A stretch of DNA of 64,000 nucleotides from Prolixibacteraceae bacterium. Its GTDB lineage: Bacteria; Bacteroidota; Bacteroidia; Bacteroidales; Prolixibacteraceae. The stretch spans positions 1 to 64,000 of the forward strand of contig JAIBEZ010000074.1 of NCBI GenBank assembly GCA_019459485.1, written 5' to 3'. Positions 52,358-60,362 of the stretch are shown in pieces. The stretch's first letter is position 1; the number at the start of each line of letters is the position of its first letter. The position numbers were made by a program, and so were the translations under genes. The notes under the pieces were generated by a model. It made no database searches. It had not been told where the DNA came from and worked only from the letters and a program-made list of their open reading frames with translations.

Positions 52358-54037
52358 ATGAAAAATGTTTCAGTATTAATTATCGGGTTGTCACTTCTGT
52401 TTTTTTGCAATACAGGAATTTGCAATGCAACAACTGACGACCAAACAGGAGTTCAAGCCACAACCTCCGCAGAGAATACGTTAGAGATCACAAGTTCTCC
52501 GGAGTTGAGCAATCTGGCAACAAGTTGGGCTGCCGAATATGGCCGATTGAACCCGGGCATGAAAATCGTTGTAAACAGCGACGAAAATCAAACCATCCCG
52601 AGCACTAATCTTCGCTTCATCACAGAAGAGACTGACGAAGCAACATGGAAAATGGCAATTGGGCACGATGTGATTGTGCCGGTTTTTAATGCCAAAAATC
52701 CAATGATGAATGAGATTTATCGTCAGGGTATTTCCGCAGAAGAGTTTGCTCAACTTTTGTCCAATCCTGAAAAGAAGAATTGGGAAACCATGATTGATGG
52801 CGGAAAGAATGCATCCATCAATTACTACATTATTGACAATGCATCAGTGAAAGCGAACATTGCAAATTTCAGCAAAACAAATTCAGATGCAATGAATGGA
52901 ATGATGGTTGCAAACGCTGCTGAACTCATTTCGTCTATTCAGAAAGATATTTATGCCATTGGATTTTGCAAACTGACTGATATTCTCAATGCGACAACGA
53001 ATGAGTTAACCGAAAACATAAAACTTCTTCCGATCGATAAAAACCAGAACGGACGGATTGATAATTTTGAAAATATTTACACCAACCTGAATACTTTCAC
53101 CCGGGGAGTTTGGATTGGGAAATATCCACATGATTTATGCGGAAGTATATATGCAGCCTCTTCCACCAAACCAACAGATAAAAATACGCTTGCATTTTTA
53201 ACGTGGATACTTGCCGATGGTCAGCAATTTCTGAATAAAAACGGATACAGCGATCTCGCCAGTATCGAAAAACAAACAAACATCGATGATTTATCCGGAA
53301 CTGAAGTGGCAGTCGCTCAATCGAATAACAAGCCATTAACCGCACAAACATTCCTGCTAATTCTATCGGCAGTTGTAATTACTGCATCAATGATCGCATT
53401 GATGGTCAGGTATTTCAGGAATAAAAAATCGCTGGTATCTGATGAGGATTTCAATTTCACACCTGCATTTGATGAAAATTCGGTTTTGGCGCCCAAAGGC
53501 CTTTACTTCGATAAAACCCACACCTGGGCTTTCATGGAAAAAGATGGAACGGTAAAAGTGGGCATCGATGATTTCCTTCAACACATTACTGGCGCACTCA
53601 CCCGCATAAAAATGAAAGAACCCGGTGAAAGGGTACGAAAAGGGGAGAAAATCCTTACAATCATTCGTTATGGCAAACAATTAGACATTTATGCCCCGAT
53701 TTCGGGTACCATCAAAGAACAAAACCAAAAATTACTTGCTGATTCTTCGATCATTAATAATTCTCCTTTTGCTGAAGGTTGGGTTTACGTGATTGAGCCA
53801 ACGAATTGGCTGCGTGAGATACAGTTCCTGTTTATGGGCGAAAATTACAGGGAATGGCTTCAGGATGAATTTACCCGGCTGAAGGATTTTTTCGCTGTCT
53901 CTGCAAGGTCAAACACCCTTGTATATCAACACATCATACTTCAGGATGGAGGCGAACTTACCGACAATATTTTGGCTGATCTTGAACCAGAAGTATGGGA
54001 AGATTTTCAGACAAAATTTATTGACACCTCCAAATAG
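52358..54037 (+). CDS. Membrane protein joining a periplasmic-binding-like domain to a cytoplasmic GcvH-like domain
   Basis: 559 residues. A signal peptide (MKNVSVLIIGLSLLFFCNTG) precedes an extracytoplasmic domain (about 35-315) resembling phosphate-type periplasmic binding proteins: LEITSSPELSNLATSWAAEY, DVIVPVFNAKNPMMNEIYRQ, DIYAIGFCKL; it includes a D-K-N-Q-N-G-R-I-D calcium-loop-like stretch. One membrane helix lies at about 329-350. The cytoplasmic part (about 380-480) is a GcvH-like lipoyl-domain fold: THTWAFMEKDGTVKVGIDD, PGERVRKGEKIL, IYAPISG, NNSPFAEGWVYVIEP. In GcvH the lipoylated lysine is 4 residues before the D of DIY; here Lys440 is one position off and the ESVKA motif is absent, so lipoylation is doubtful. 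First gene of the operon. The combination is very unusual. Confidence 0.85.
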   Translation: MKNVSVLIIGLSLLFFCNTGICNATTDDQTGVQATTSAENTLEITSSPELSNLATSWAAEYGRLNPGMKIVVNSDENQTIPSTNLRFITEETDEATWKMAIGHDVIVPVFNAKNPMMNEIYRQGISAEEFAQLLSNPEKKNWETMIDGGKNASINYYIIDNASVKANIANFSKTNSDAMNGMMVANAAELISSIQKDIYAIGFCKLTDILNATTNELTENIKLLPIDKNQNGRIDNFENIYTNLNTFTRGVWIGKYPHDLCGSIYAASSTKPTDKNTLAFLTWILADGQQFLNKNGYSDLASIEKQTNIDDLSGTEVAVAQSNNKPLTAQTFLLILSAVVITASMIALMVRYFRNKKSLVSDEDFNFTPAFDENSVLAPKGLYFDKTHTWAFMEKDGTVKVGIDDFLQHITGALTRIKMKEPGERVRKGEKILTIIRYGKQLDIYAPISGTIKEQNQKLLADSSIINNSPFAEGWVYVIEPTNWLREIQFLFMGENYREWLQDEFTRLKDFFAVSARSNTLVYQHIILQDGGELTDNILADLEPEVWEDFQTKFIDTSK

Positions 54038-54080
54038 TTTTTCTCAGATTGCTCTCTAACAAACATAAACAACTAAAATT

Positions 54081-54941
54081 ATGAGTATCGATAGGCGAAT
54101 CTTTTTCAAAACAGCCGGACTTATTGGGATTTCCCTCGCTGTGGGTAAGAGTTTTGGAGCCACGACTCCAGAAAGTAGTGAAATCGAATTTTATGGAATG
54201 CTTTATGATTCAACTCGTTGTATTGGATGCAGAGCTTGCGAAAAAGCCTGTGCAAAGGCACATGATCTGCCCGAACCTCAGGGTGAATTGGTACCTGGTG
54301 TGAAAAGGGAAACCAGCGAATCGCAACGCAGCGTCATCAGCAAATTCGAAACAACAAAAGGCGAAGCATTCGTAAAAAACCAGTGTATGCATTGCAACGA
54401 ACCGGCCTGTGCCGCAGCTTGCCTGACAGAGGCAATGCTAAAAACGAAAGAAGGACCGGTAATCTGGAGAGAAGAAAAGTGTATGGGATGCCGGTATTGC
54501 ATGGTTTCGTGTCCGTTTGATGTCCCGAAATTTGAATATCACAGTGCTAATCCGAAAATTCTGAAATGCGACATGTGTTACGACCGGATTAAGAATGGCG
54601 AAATACCGGTTTGTGCCGAAACCTGCGGTGATGCCATTATTTTTGGAACACGCAGGGAACTTATAGCTGAGGCAAGACAACGAATCGCAGAAAATCCAAA
54701 CGATTACATCCATCAGATTTATGGGGAAGATACAGCAGGCGGTACCGGTTGGTTATACCTTTCACCTGTTCCGTTTAATGAATTGGGATTAAATACCAAA
54801 TTGCAAAACTCTTCCTATCCGGAGCTTACAAAGGGATTCCTTTACAGCGTTCCTTCTGTTGATTTACTTTTACCACCGCTTTTACTTGGAATCTACGCTG
54901 CCACTAAAAATAACCAAACTAAAGAAGACGAACATGATTAA
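54081..54941 (+). CDS. Tat-exported four-cluster ferredoxin (HybA/DmsB/NrfC-like)
   Basis: 286 residues. The start SIDRRIFFKTAG is a twin-arginine signal with the cleavable segment LIGISLAVGKSFG. Sixteen cysteines are arranged as four [4Fe-4S] sites: CIGCRACEKACAKAH, CMHCNEPACAAACLTE, CMGCRYCMVSCPFDVP, and CDMCYDRIKNGEIPVC with AETC. A C-terminal hydrophobic helix (LLLPPLLLGIYA) would anchor it in the membrane. These are the electron-transfer subunits of hydrogenase-2 (HybA) and related Nrf/Dms/Psr complexes. It overlaps the next gene by 8 bp, the quinone-reactive subunit, as expected. No catalytic subunit is encoded nearby. Confidence 0.93.
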   Translation: MSIDRRIFFKTAGLIGISLAVGKSFGATTPESSEIEFYGMLYDSTRCIGCRACEKACAKAHDLPEPQGELVPGVKRETSESQRSVISKFETTKGEAFVKNQCMHCNEPACAAACLTEAMLKTKEGPVIWREEKCMGCRYCMVSCPFDVPKFEYHSANPKILKCDMCYDRIKNGEIPVCAETCGDAIIFGTRRELIAEARQRIAENPNDYIHQIYGEDTAGGTGWLYLSPVPFNELGLNTKLQNSSYPELTKGFLYSVPSVDLLLPPLLLGIYAATKNNQTKEDEHD

Positions 54942-56184
54942 CCAGGCCTATCCTATTAACAGGGAAAATGAACGCAAAATTAACTGGCGATTTTTAGTCA
55001 GTGAATTAAAACCGAAAGGTAAATGGCTAACTCCTTTTAACATCATTTCAATTCCAATTATACTTTTGGGCTTGTTCCTGATTGTGATTCGGTTTTGGAA
55101 AGGTCTGGGCTCAATTACAAACTTAACCCAGGACGTTCCGTGGGGCTTGTGGATTGGTTTTGATGTAGTTACCGGTGTCGCATTTGCCGGAGGCGCCTAT
55201 GTGGTCACATTTATGGTATATATCCTGAACATGAAAAAATATCATTCCATTGTGAGGGTAACTGTGCTGAACGGATTTCTTGCATACGCATTTTACACCG
55301 GAGCTTTGCTGCTCGACCTTGGTCGCCCTTGGAACGTAATCAACCCAATGATTGGCAATAATTTCGGAACCAGTTCGGTACTGTTTCTGGTGGCATGGCA
55401 TTTTGTACTTTATATGCTTGCCCTACTGATCGAATTTTCACCTGCCATTGCTGAATGGATCGGATCCAGACGAGCACATAAAATACTTTCAGGAATGTCA
55501 ATTGGAGCTGTAATCTTCGGGATTACCTTATCTACGCTGCACCAATCGGGATTGGGCGCGCTCTATCTGATGGCAAAAGACAAAATCCATCCGCTGTGGT
55601 ATTCCGAATTTATTCCAATTTTATTTTTGGTGTCCAGCGTCTTTGCAGGATTATCGATGGTCATTTTCGAAGGTGCGATTAGTCACAAAGTATTTTTCAA
55701 CAAAATCAGTGATAAAAATAAGAAAGCCCAACATGGAATCGTCCACGGATTATCAAAAATATGTGCGGTTGCAATGTTTGCCTACTTCTGTTTACATTTC
55801 CTTGTGTTTATTCACGGAAAGAATTGGGCTTATTTGAATACCCCGATGGGTTACTGGTTTCTGCTTGAGATGTTGGGTTTTGTATTCGTTCCGATGATGC
55901 TGTTTTTTTACAGTTACCGCACCGGAGATATTCTGCTGATCCGGATAGCAGCTATTTTGACAATGATTGGCGTAATCGTTAACAGACTTAATGTTACCGT
56001 AATTGGTTTCAGATGGGATGCAGCAGTACCCTATGTTCCGTCGTGGATGGAAATTGTAGTTACACTTGCAGTTATTTTTACTGAAATCTGGATTTTCAGA
56101 TGGGTCATCCGTCGTATGCCAGTGCTCAGTGAATTCTCCTGGAAAGAAAAAAATAAAAATAAACCAGCTGTCACAAACCTTTGA
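54934..56184 (+). CDS. NrfD/HybB-type quinone-reactive membrane subunit
   Basis: About 416 residues from the ATG at 54934, which overlaps the stop of the ferredoxin gene; a longer upstream frame is not protein-like. About ten membrane helices. Typical features: LTQDVPWGLWIGFDVVTGVAF (W-G-L-W-I-G near helix 2 as in HybB), MKKYHSIVRVTVLNGFLAYA, LLLDLGRPWNV (D-L-G-R-P motif), STLHQSGLGALYLMAKDKIH, PLWYSEFIPILFLVSSVFAG and NRLNVTVIGF. NrfD/HybB proteins carry electrons between the extracytoplasmic ferredoxin subunit and the quinone pool. Closest to HybB of hydrogenase-2-type complexes, but the hydrogenase subunits are not present here. Confidence 0.93.
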   Translation: MINQAYPINRENERKINWRFLVSELKPKGKWLTPFNIISIPIILLGLFLIVIRFWKGLGSITNLTQDVPWGLWIGFDVVTGVAFAGGAYVVTFMVYILNMKKYHSIVRVTVLNGFLAYAFYTGALLLDLGRPWNVINPMIGNNFGTSSVLFLVAWHFVLYMLALLIEFSPAIAEWIGSRRAHKILSGMSIGAVIFGITLSTLHQSGLGALYLMAKDKIHPLWYSEFIPILFLVSSVFAGLSMVIFEGAISHKVFFNKISDKNKKAQHGIVHGLSKICAVAMFAYFCLHFLVFIHGKNWAYLNTPMGYWFLLEMLGFVFVPMMLFFYSYRTGDILLIRIAAILTMIGVIVNRLNVTVIGFRWDAAVPYVPSWMEIVVTLAVIFTEIWIFRWVIRRMPVLSEFSWKEKNKNKPAVTNL

Positions 56185-56208
56185 GACGACAGCATAAAAA
56201 ATAGAACT

Positions 56209-56961
56209 ATGGACGGATATACTTACACCAACATTTTCGAAACAAAAGGGATTGAATATGTGGCAATCGCTGTATTTTTTGTGATCCTGATTCCTTTCTG
56301 GCTGCTGTTGAACCGGCAGGTAAAATTGAAAAACCAGATTCAGAATACCCTGGGAACTCTCACAGCCAATACGTTAAAAATTCCGCACGGAATATTTTTC
56401 AGCAGGTTTCATACCTGGACCTTTCTCGAAAAGTCGGGAGTGGCAAAGGTTGGACTGGATGATTTATTGCTTCATATTACAGGCGAAGTGAAATTTAACC
56501 CGTATATTAAATCAGGCGAAAGAGTCAAAAAAGGAGATTTACTGGCTAAAATTGACCAGAAGGGAAAGGTTCTCAAGATATTCTCTCCTATTTCCGGCGA
56601 AATTGTAGAGGCTAATTCCGAACTTGCGAACAGTCCTGAGTTGTTGAACGAAGATCCATACTTGAAAGGGTGGATGTACAAAGTTAAACCTTCGAGCTGG
56701 GTGACTGATACTCATTCGTACTTTCTGGCCGAAGATGCAACAACTTACGCGATGCAGGAACTTGACCGGTTCAAGGATTTTCTGGCAAGCTCAGTTGGAA
56801 AATATTCTCCCCAGCCTTCAAACGTTGTATTACAGGATGGAGGTGAATTAATTGACAATCCGCTTTCTGAACTTCCGGATGAAGTATGGCAGGAGTTTCA
56901 GCAGGATTTTTTGAGTAAAAAAGTCATATGCCGGAAAAATAATTGGCTCCCGGAATCGTAA
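56209..56961 (+). CDS. Membrane-anchored GcvH-like protein
   Basis: 250 residues. An N-terminal membrane helix (about 14-34, EYVAIAVFFVILIPFWLLLN) is followed by a cytoplasmic GcvH-like fold, paralogous to the C-terminal part of the 559-residue protein: HTWTFLEKSGVAKVGLDD, LLLHITGEVKFNPYIKSGER, KIFSPISGEIVEANSELANS, LNEDPYLKGWMYKVKPSSW. The lipoylation position again shows Gly119-Lys120 with the lysine one residue off from the GcvH position. The C-terminus (VVLQDGGELIDNPLSELPDE) closely repeats the end of the other protein (ILQDGGELTDNILADLEPE), so the two share the same tail. Role unknown; it could bind the cytoplasmic side of the Hyb-like module. Confidence 0.85.
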   Translation: MDGYTYTNIFETKGIEYVAIAVFFVILIPFWLLLNRQVKLKNQIQNTLGTLTANTLKIPHGIFFSRFHTWTFLEKSGVAKVGLDDLLLHITGEVKFNPYIKSGERVKKGDLLAKIDQKGKVLKIFSPISGEIVEANSELANSPELLNEDPYLKGWMYKVKPSSWVTDTHSYFLAEDATTYAMQELDRFKDFLASSVGKYSPQPSNVVLQDGGELIDNPLSELPDEVWQEFQQDFLSKKVICRKNNWLPES

Positions 56962-57015
56962 TAATTTCATCCGAAAAAATCGTTATTAATTTGTTGATTA
57001 TTTGAGCGTTCGGAT

Positions 57016-57113
57016 GGAACTCCATGCCAGTAGATTTCCACTTCGAACTATATTTTCATTCTATTTTTGTGCAGCTATCTTTGAAATTAATTACAGCGGC
57101 ATGTTCGTTTCAT
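57016..57113 (-). repeat. ATGAAACGA element, long form (copy E4), reverse orientation
   Basis: Read on the reverse strand it starts ATGAAACGAACATGCCGCTG, has ATGCC (57102-57098) pairing with GGCAT (57028-57024) and ends at GAGTTCC (57022-57016). Similarity to the cca leader copy E3 continues to 56968, including the spacer and an ATG in matching position. The 40-codon frame that this ATG opens (56970-56848) runs antisense to the 3' end of the GcvH-like gene and is probably not a gene. The element therefore looks like a duplicated leader or a mobile repeat. Confidence 0.55.
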
Positions 57114-57133
57114 GATAAAAGAACTATTTCCTT

Positions 57134-57172
57134 ACAAGCAAAGCGGTGTGTATGTCACATCGCTTTGCTTGT
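57134..57172 (+). terminator. Terminator hairpin of the Hyb-like operon
   Basis: ACAAGCAAAGCG (57134-57145) pairs with CGCTTTGCTTGT (57161-57172), extended to 17 bp by GTGTG/CACAT with one G-T pair. The stem is very stable; the following T run is short, so it may act in both directions. Confidence 0.75.
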
Positions 57173-57298
57173 TTAAAGACATTATTCAATTTCAAAATAC
57201 TTTTTATCCGTAATTTATAAAACAAAATCGAATAGTTGAATCTGTTTTAAAATTTTGAGACTAATTTAGCATTCAGTTATTGATCAAAGAATAGTACC

Positions 57299-58972
57299 AT
57301 GAGTTGGTTCAAAAAAATAACCAGTAAAAATAGCGTTGGAAGTCCTATCATTAAAGGATATGTGAAATTCCGGTCTTCAATTTACGGAAGAGTGGTATTC
57401 ATAATTACAATTTCAGCAGTTTTTCTTTTCGTTTCATTCGGCGTCATTTTCAGATCTGTAAACGAAGAATACATGAAATCCGTTATCAGTGAAAACGGAA
57501 ACAACATCGGGTTTCTTGTTGAAGGGGCTTTGTATCGTTCAATGCTCGAAAACGACCGGACTTCCCTTCAGACTACACTTGATGTTATCAATACCATGAC
57601 AGGAATTGATGATGTAAACATGTATGATAACAACAACAATCTAGTTTATACTTCCATTTCTAACGATACTGACGATCACGGCGACCCCGACTGCATTAGT
57701 TGCCACAAGGATTTTGGCACCATGTTTTCTGCTGAAGAGAAATCGCACCGGATTATTGATGCCGACAGCGAATGCATTATGAATCCAAGTAACAACAAAA
57801 ACAGCAGGCATTTAATGATAAAATCACCCATTCTGAACAACAAATCCTGCTCAACAAGTTCGTGCCATGCCCACAGTCCAGAAGATGTGGTGCTTGGTTC
57901 GCTCATCATTAAAATGCCGCTCGAAGGGCTTGATTCGGCGCTCGAAAAATCGACCAAAGACTACACGCTACTGGCCGCCTTAATGACTTTTTTGCTCCTG
58001 ATTTTTCTAATATTGTTCACCAATAAAAAGATCAAAAATCCTTTAAATGAAATAATTAAAGCCAGCGAAGCGGTTGCAAAAGGCGACAAAAGTACCCGGC
58101 TGGAAATAAAACCACATCAGCTTTCGGATATGCGAATGGTTTCGTACGCGTTTAACGAAATGCTTGACAATCTGCAAACTGCAACCAACGAACTTCAAAA
58201 CTGGTCGCAACAGCTCGAATACAAAGTTCAGAAAAAGTCGGAAGAATTGGGGCAGGCACAAAACGAACTGATCAACATTGAAAGAATCGCCTCGCTGGGT
58301 AAATTATCGCTGTCGGTAGCTCACGAAATCAACAATCCGTTATCCGGAATTCTTATTTATACAAAATTGATTTATAAGCAACTAACCAATCAGCAACTGG
58401 ATCCGGCGAAGAAAGAGTCGATGCTGAAACATTTAAAGCTGATTGAAAATGAGACGAAACGCTGCGGCGATATTGTCAAAGGTTTGTTGGATTTCTCCAG
58501 AAAAGATCAGGATAATTTCGAACCAAAGCACCTTCATGAAATACTGATGGATACTTTCGAATTAATGTCTCATCCGATGAAAGTGGCAAATGTCAACTTT
58601 CTGTCTGATTTTGGCGCCAAAACTGACCTGATCTCTTGCAGCCCGAACCAAATCAAACAAATTTGTGTGGCCATACTTGTGAATGCTTCTGAAGCAGTTT
58701 CTGAAAACGGGGAAGTGCTTATTCGAACCCTGAACCCTGATCCTGAACACATCAGGATTGATATAGCTGATAACGGAGTTGGAATTTCGGAAGAAGACAT
58801 CCCCCACATTTTTGAACCATTCTTTTCGACCAAGGAGAAGGAAAGCGGCATAGGACTGGGTCTGGCCATTGTTCATGGCATTGTTCAGAGTCACAAAGGG
58901 AGAACCGATGTGAAATCGATACGCGGAAAAGAAACAACAATTTCAATAACTTTACCCTTGCTACGGACTTAA
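57299..58972 (+). CDS. Sensor histidine kinase with two heme-c-type motifs in its periplasmic domain
   Basis: 557 residues. A first membrane helix (about 30-52, VVFIITISAVFLFVSFGVIF), a periplasmic sensor part (53-225) and a second helix (about 222-240) precede HAMP (NEIIKASEAVAKGDKSTRLE), a coiled coil, HisKA and HATPase domains. The sensor carries C132-x2-C135-H136 (DCISCHKD) and C184-x4-C189-H190 (SCSTSSCHAH), the motifs for covalent heme c, the second of the rarer CX4CH kind. His342 lies in SVAHEINNPLSG; N-box NASEAV and G-box DNGVGIS are intact. It should report redox state or a heme ligand to the regulator encoded 12 bp downstream. The operon it controls is probably the one upstream. 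Confidence 0.92.
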   Translation: MSWFKKITSKNSVGSPIIKGYVKFRSSIYGRVVFIITISAVFLFVSFGVIFRSVNEEYMKSVISENGNNIGFLVEGALYRSMLENDRTSLQTTLDVINTMTGIDDVNMYDNNNNLVYTSISNDTDDHGDPDCISCHKDFGTMFSAEEKSHRIIDADSECIMNPSNNKNSRHLMIKSPILNNKSCSTSSCHAHSPEDVVLGSLIIKMPLEGLDSALEKSTKDYTLLAALMTFLLLIFLILFTNKKIKNPLNEIIKASEAVAKGDKSTRLEIKPHQLSDMRMVSYAFNEMLDNLQTATNELQNWSQQLEYKVQKKSEELGQAQNELINIERIASLGKLSLSVAHEINNPLSGILIYTKLIYKQLTNQQLDPAKKESMLKHLKLIENETKRCGDIVKGLLDFSRKDQDNFEPKHLHEILMDTFELMSHPMKVANVNFLSDFGAKTDLISCSPNQIKQICVAILVNASEAVSENGEVLIRTLNPDPEHIRIDIADNGVGISEEDIPHIFEPFFSTKEKESGIGLGLAIVHGIVQSHKGRTDVKSIRGKETTISITLPLLRT

Positions 58973-58984
58973 GGAAAACATATT

Positions 58985-60325
58985 ATGCCAAAAAAGATTT
59001 CCATATTAATCGTTGACGATGAAGAATCGGTAACAGATTCGCTTTACAACTGGTTTATCGAAGACGGATACCGCGTTGAATGTGCTGAAAATGCGAAGAA
59101 AGCATTGACGATGCTTGAATCTGACATTTACGACATCGTACTTGCAGATATCAAAATGCCCGGAATGGATGGTTTGGAAATGCTCAAGCGAATAAAATCC
59201 CTGCGGAAAGAATCCATTGTAATCATCATGACGGCTTTTGCCACGGTGGATACGGCTGTGCAGGCATTGAAAGACGGTGCCTTCGACTATGTGACAAAAC
59301 CGTTCGATCCCGACGATCTCTCCCACCTCATCCGTAACGCATCCAAACAAATTTCTTTGCTTGAAGAAAACGAAATTCTGAAAGAAAAAGTGGTTTCGCT
59401 GGAAAACGTGGAAGATCTGATTGGCAACAGTGAAGCCATGCAAAATGTGCTGAAGGAAATTGAAAGTGTTGCCCAGTCGAATGCTTCAGTAATAATTACC
59501 GGAGAAAGCGGAACAGGAAAAGAATTGGTTGCCAGGGCAATACATGCAAATTCGCCGCGCAAATTCTTCCCGATGGTGAGCGTGCATTGCGGCGCCTTGA
59601 GCGAAAGTTTACTGGAAAGCGAATTGTTCGGTCACGAAAAAGGTGCATTTACCGGAGCAGTTTACAATCGCAAAGGCCGGTTCGAGATGGCCGACAGCGG
59701 TACGATTTTCCTCGATGAAATTGCGACCATTTCACCAAAAATGCAGGTTGAATTGCTGCGTGTGCTCGAAAGCAAGAGCTTTGTGCGCGTGGGTGGAAAC
59801 AAGGAAATCACATCCGATTTCAGGGTAATTTGTGCCACCAACCGTGATTTGAAAAGCATGGTCGAAAAAGGGATTTTCCGCGAAGATCTTTTTTACAGGC
59901 TGAACGTGGTGAATATCAATGTTCCGCCTTTACGCGACAGGATCGAAGACATTCCGCTGCTGGTCGATTATTTCATAAAAAAGTACTGCATGTCGATGAA
60001 CAGGGCGCTTATTACAATCGATTCCTCCGCCTTGAAACGACTGGAAGAATTCCCTTTTCCCGGCAATATACGCGAACTTGAAAATATGATCGAGCGGGCA
60101 ATTGTAGTTGGAAATGGTAAAAAAATTACCCTCAAAGATTTGCCATTGGGAAAAACGGTCGTCAACACCACTTTTGAAAGCCTTGATGACCTTGAAAAGA
60201 ACCATATTTCTCAAATTCTCAGCAAATACAACTGGAACATTTCTGTTTCGGCCAAAGCGCTGAAAGTTGACAGGGTAACGCTCTACAACAAAATAAAGAA
60301 ATACGATTTGAAACCGGCCAAATAA
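58985..60325 (+). CDS. Sigma-54-dependent response regulator (NtrC family)
   Basis: 446 residues. Receiver domain (about 4-120) with acidic pocket VDDEESVT and phospho-acceptor Asp55 in LADIKMPGMDG; AAA+ domain with Walker A GESGTGKE (from Gly173), GAFTGA (from about 220) for contact with sigma-54, and Walker B region GTIFLDEIATI; C-terminal Fis-type HTH (NISVSAKALKVDRVTLYNKI). Phosphorylated by the heme-containing kinase, it would open sigma-54 promoters such as the candidate at 52261. Gene order kinase-regulator is conventional. Confidence 0.96.
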   Translation: MPKKISILIVDDEESVTDSLYNWFIEDGYRVECAENAKKALTMLESDIYDIVLADIKMPGMDGLEMLKRIKSLRKESIVIIMTAFATVDTAVQALKDGAFDYVTKPFDPDDLSHLIRNASKQISLLEENEILKEKVVSLENVEDLIGNSEAMQNVLKEIESVAQSNASVIITGESGTGKELVARAIHANSPRKFFPMVSVHCGALSESLLESELFGHEKGAFTGAVYNRKGRFEMADSGTIFLDEIATISPKMQVELLRVLESKSFVRVGGNKEITSDFRVICATNRDLKSMVEKGIFREDLFYRLNVVNINVPPLRDRIEDIPLLVDYFIKKYCMSMNRALITIDSSALKRLEEFPFPGNIRELENMIERAIVVGNGKKITLKDLPLGKTVVNTTFESLDDLEKNHISQILSKYNWNISVSAKALKVDRVTLYNKIKKYDLKPAK

Positions 60326-60362
60326 TCAGGATTCTATCTGATTCCTATTAATCCGTTTGTGA

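Larger units (their letters stand above)
56962..57298. other. Intergenic region between the Hyb-like operon and its kinase gene
   Basis: 337 bp. The left part is occupied by copy E4 of the ATGAAACGA element on the reverse strand, the middle by the terminator hairpin at 57134-57172, and the right part by AT-rich DNA that should hold the promoter of the kinase gene. On the reverse strand a TTTTG box with a TATTTTG box about 23 bp on could start an RNA running through E4 (weak evidence). Confidence 0.5.

Noticed and set aside
52358-56961. Hydrogenase-2 operon
   Set aside because: HybA- and HybB-like subunits are present but there is no NiFe large or small subunit, nor maturation genes (hypA-F), anywhere in the window.
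52358-56961. Glycine cleavage system H-protein genes
   Set aside because: The GcvH-like domains lack the ESVKA lipoylation motif, are membrane anchored, and no gcvP, gcvT or lpd gene is nearby.
56848-56970. 40-codon reverse frame after copy E4
   Set aside because: The start codon context is conserved with cca, but the frame is antisense to the end of the GcvH-like gene, is basic and hydrophobic without a recognisable pattern, and is too short to trust.
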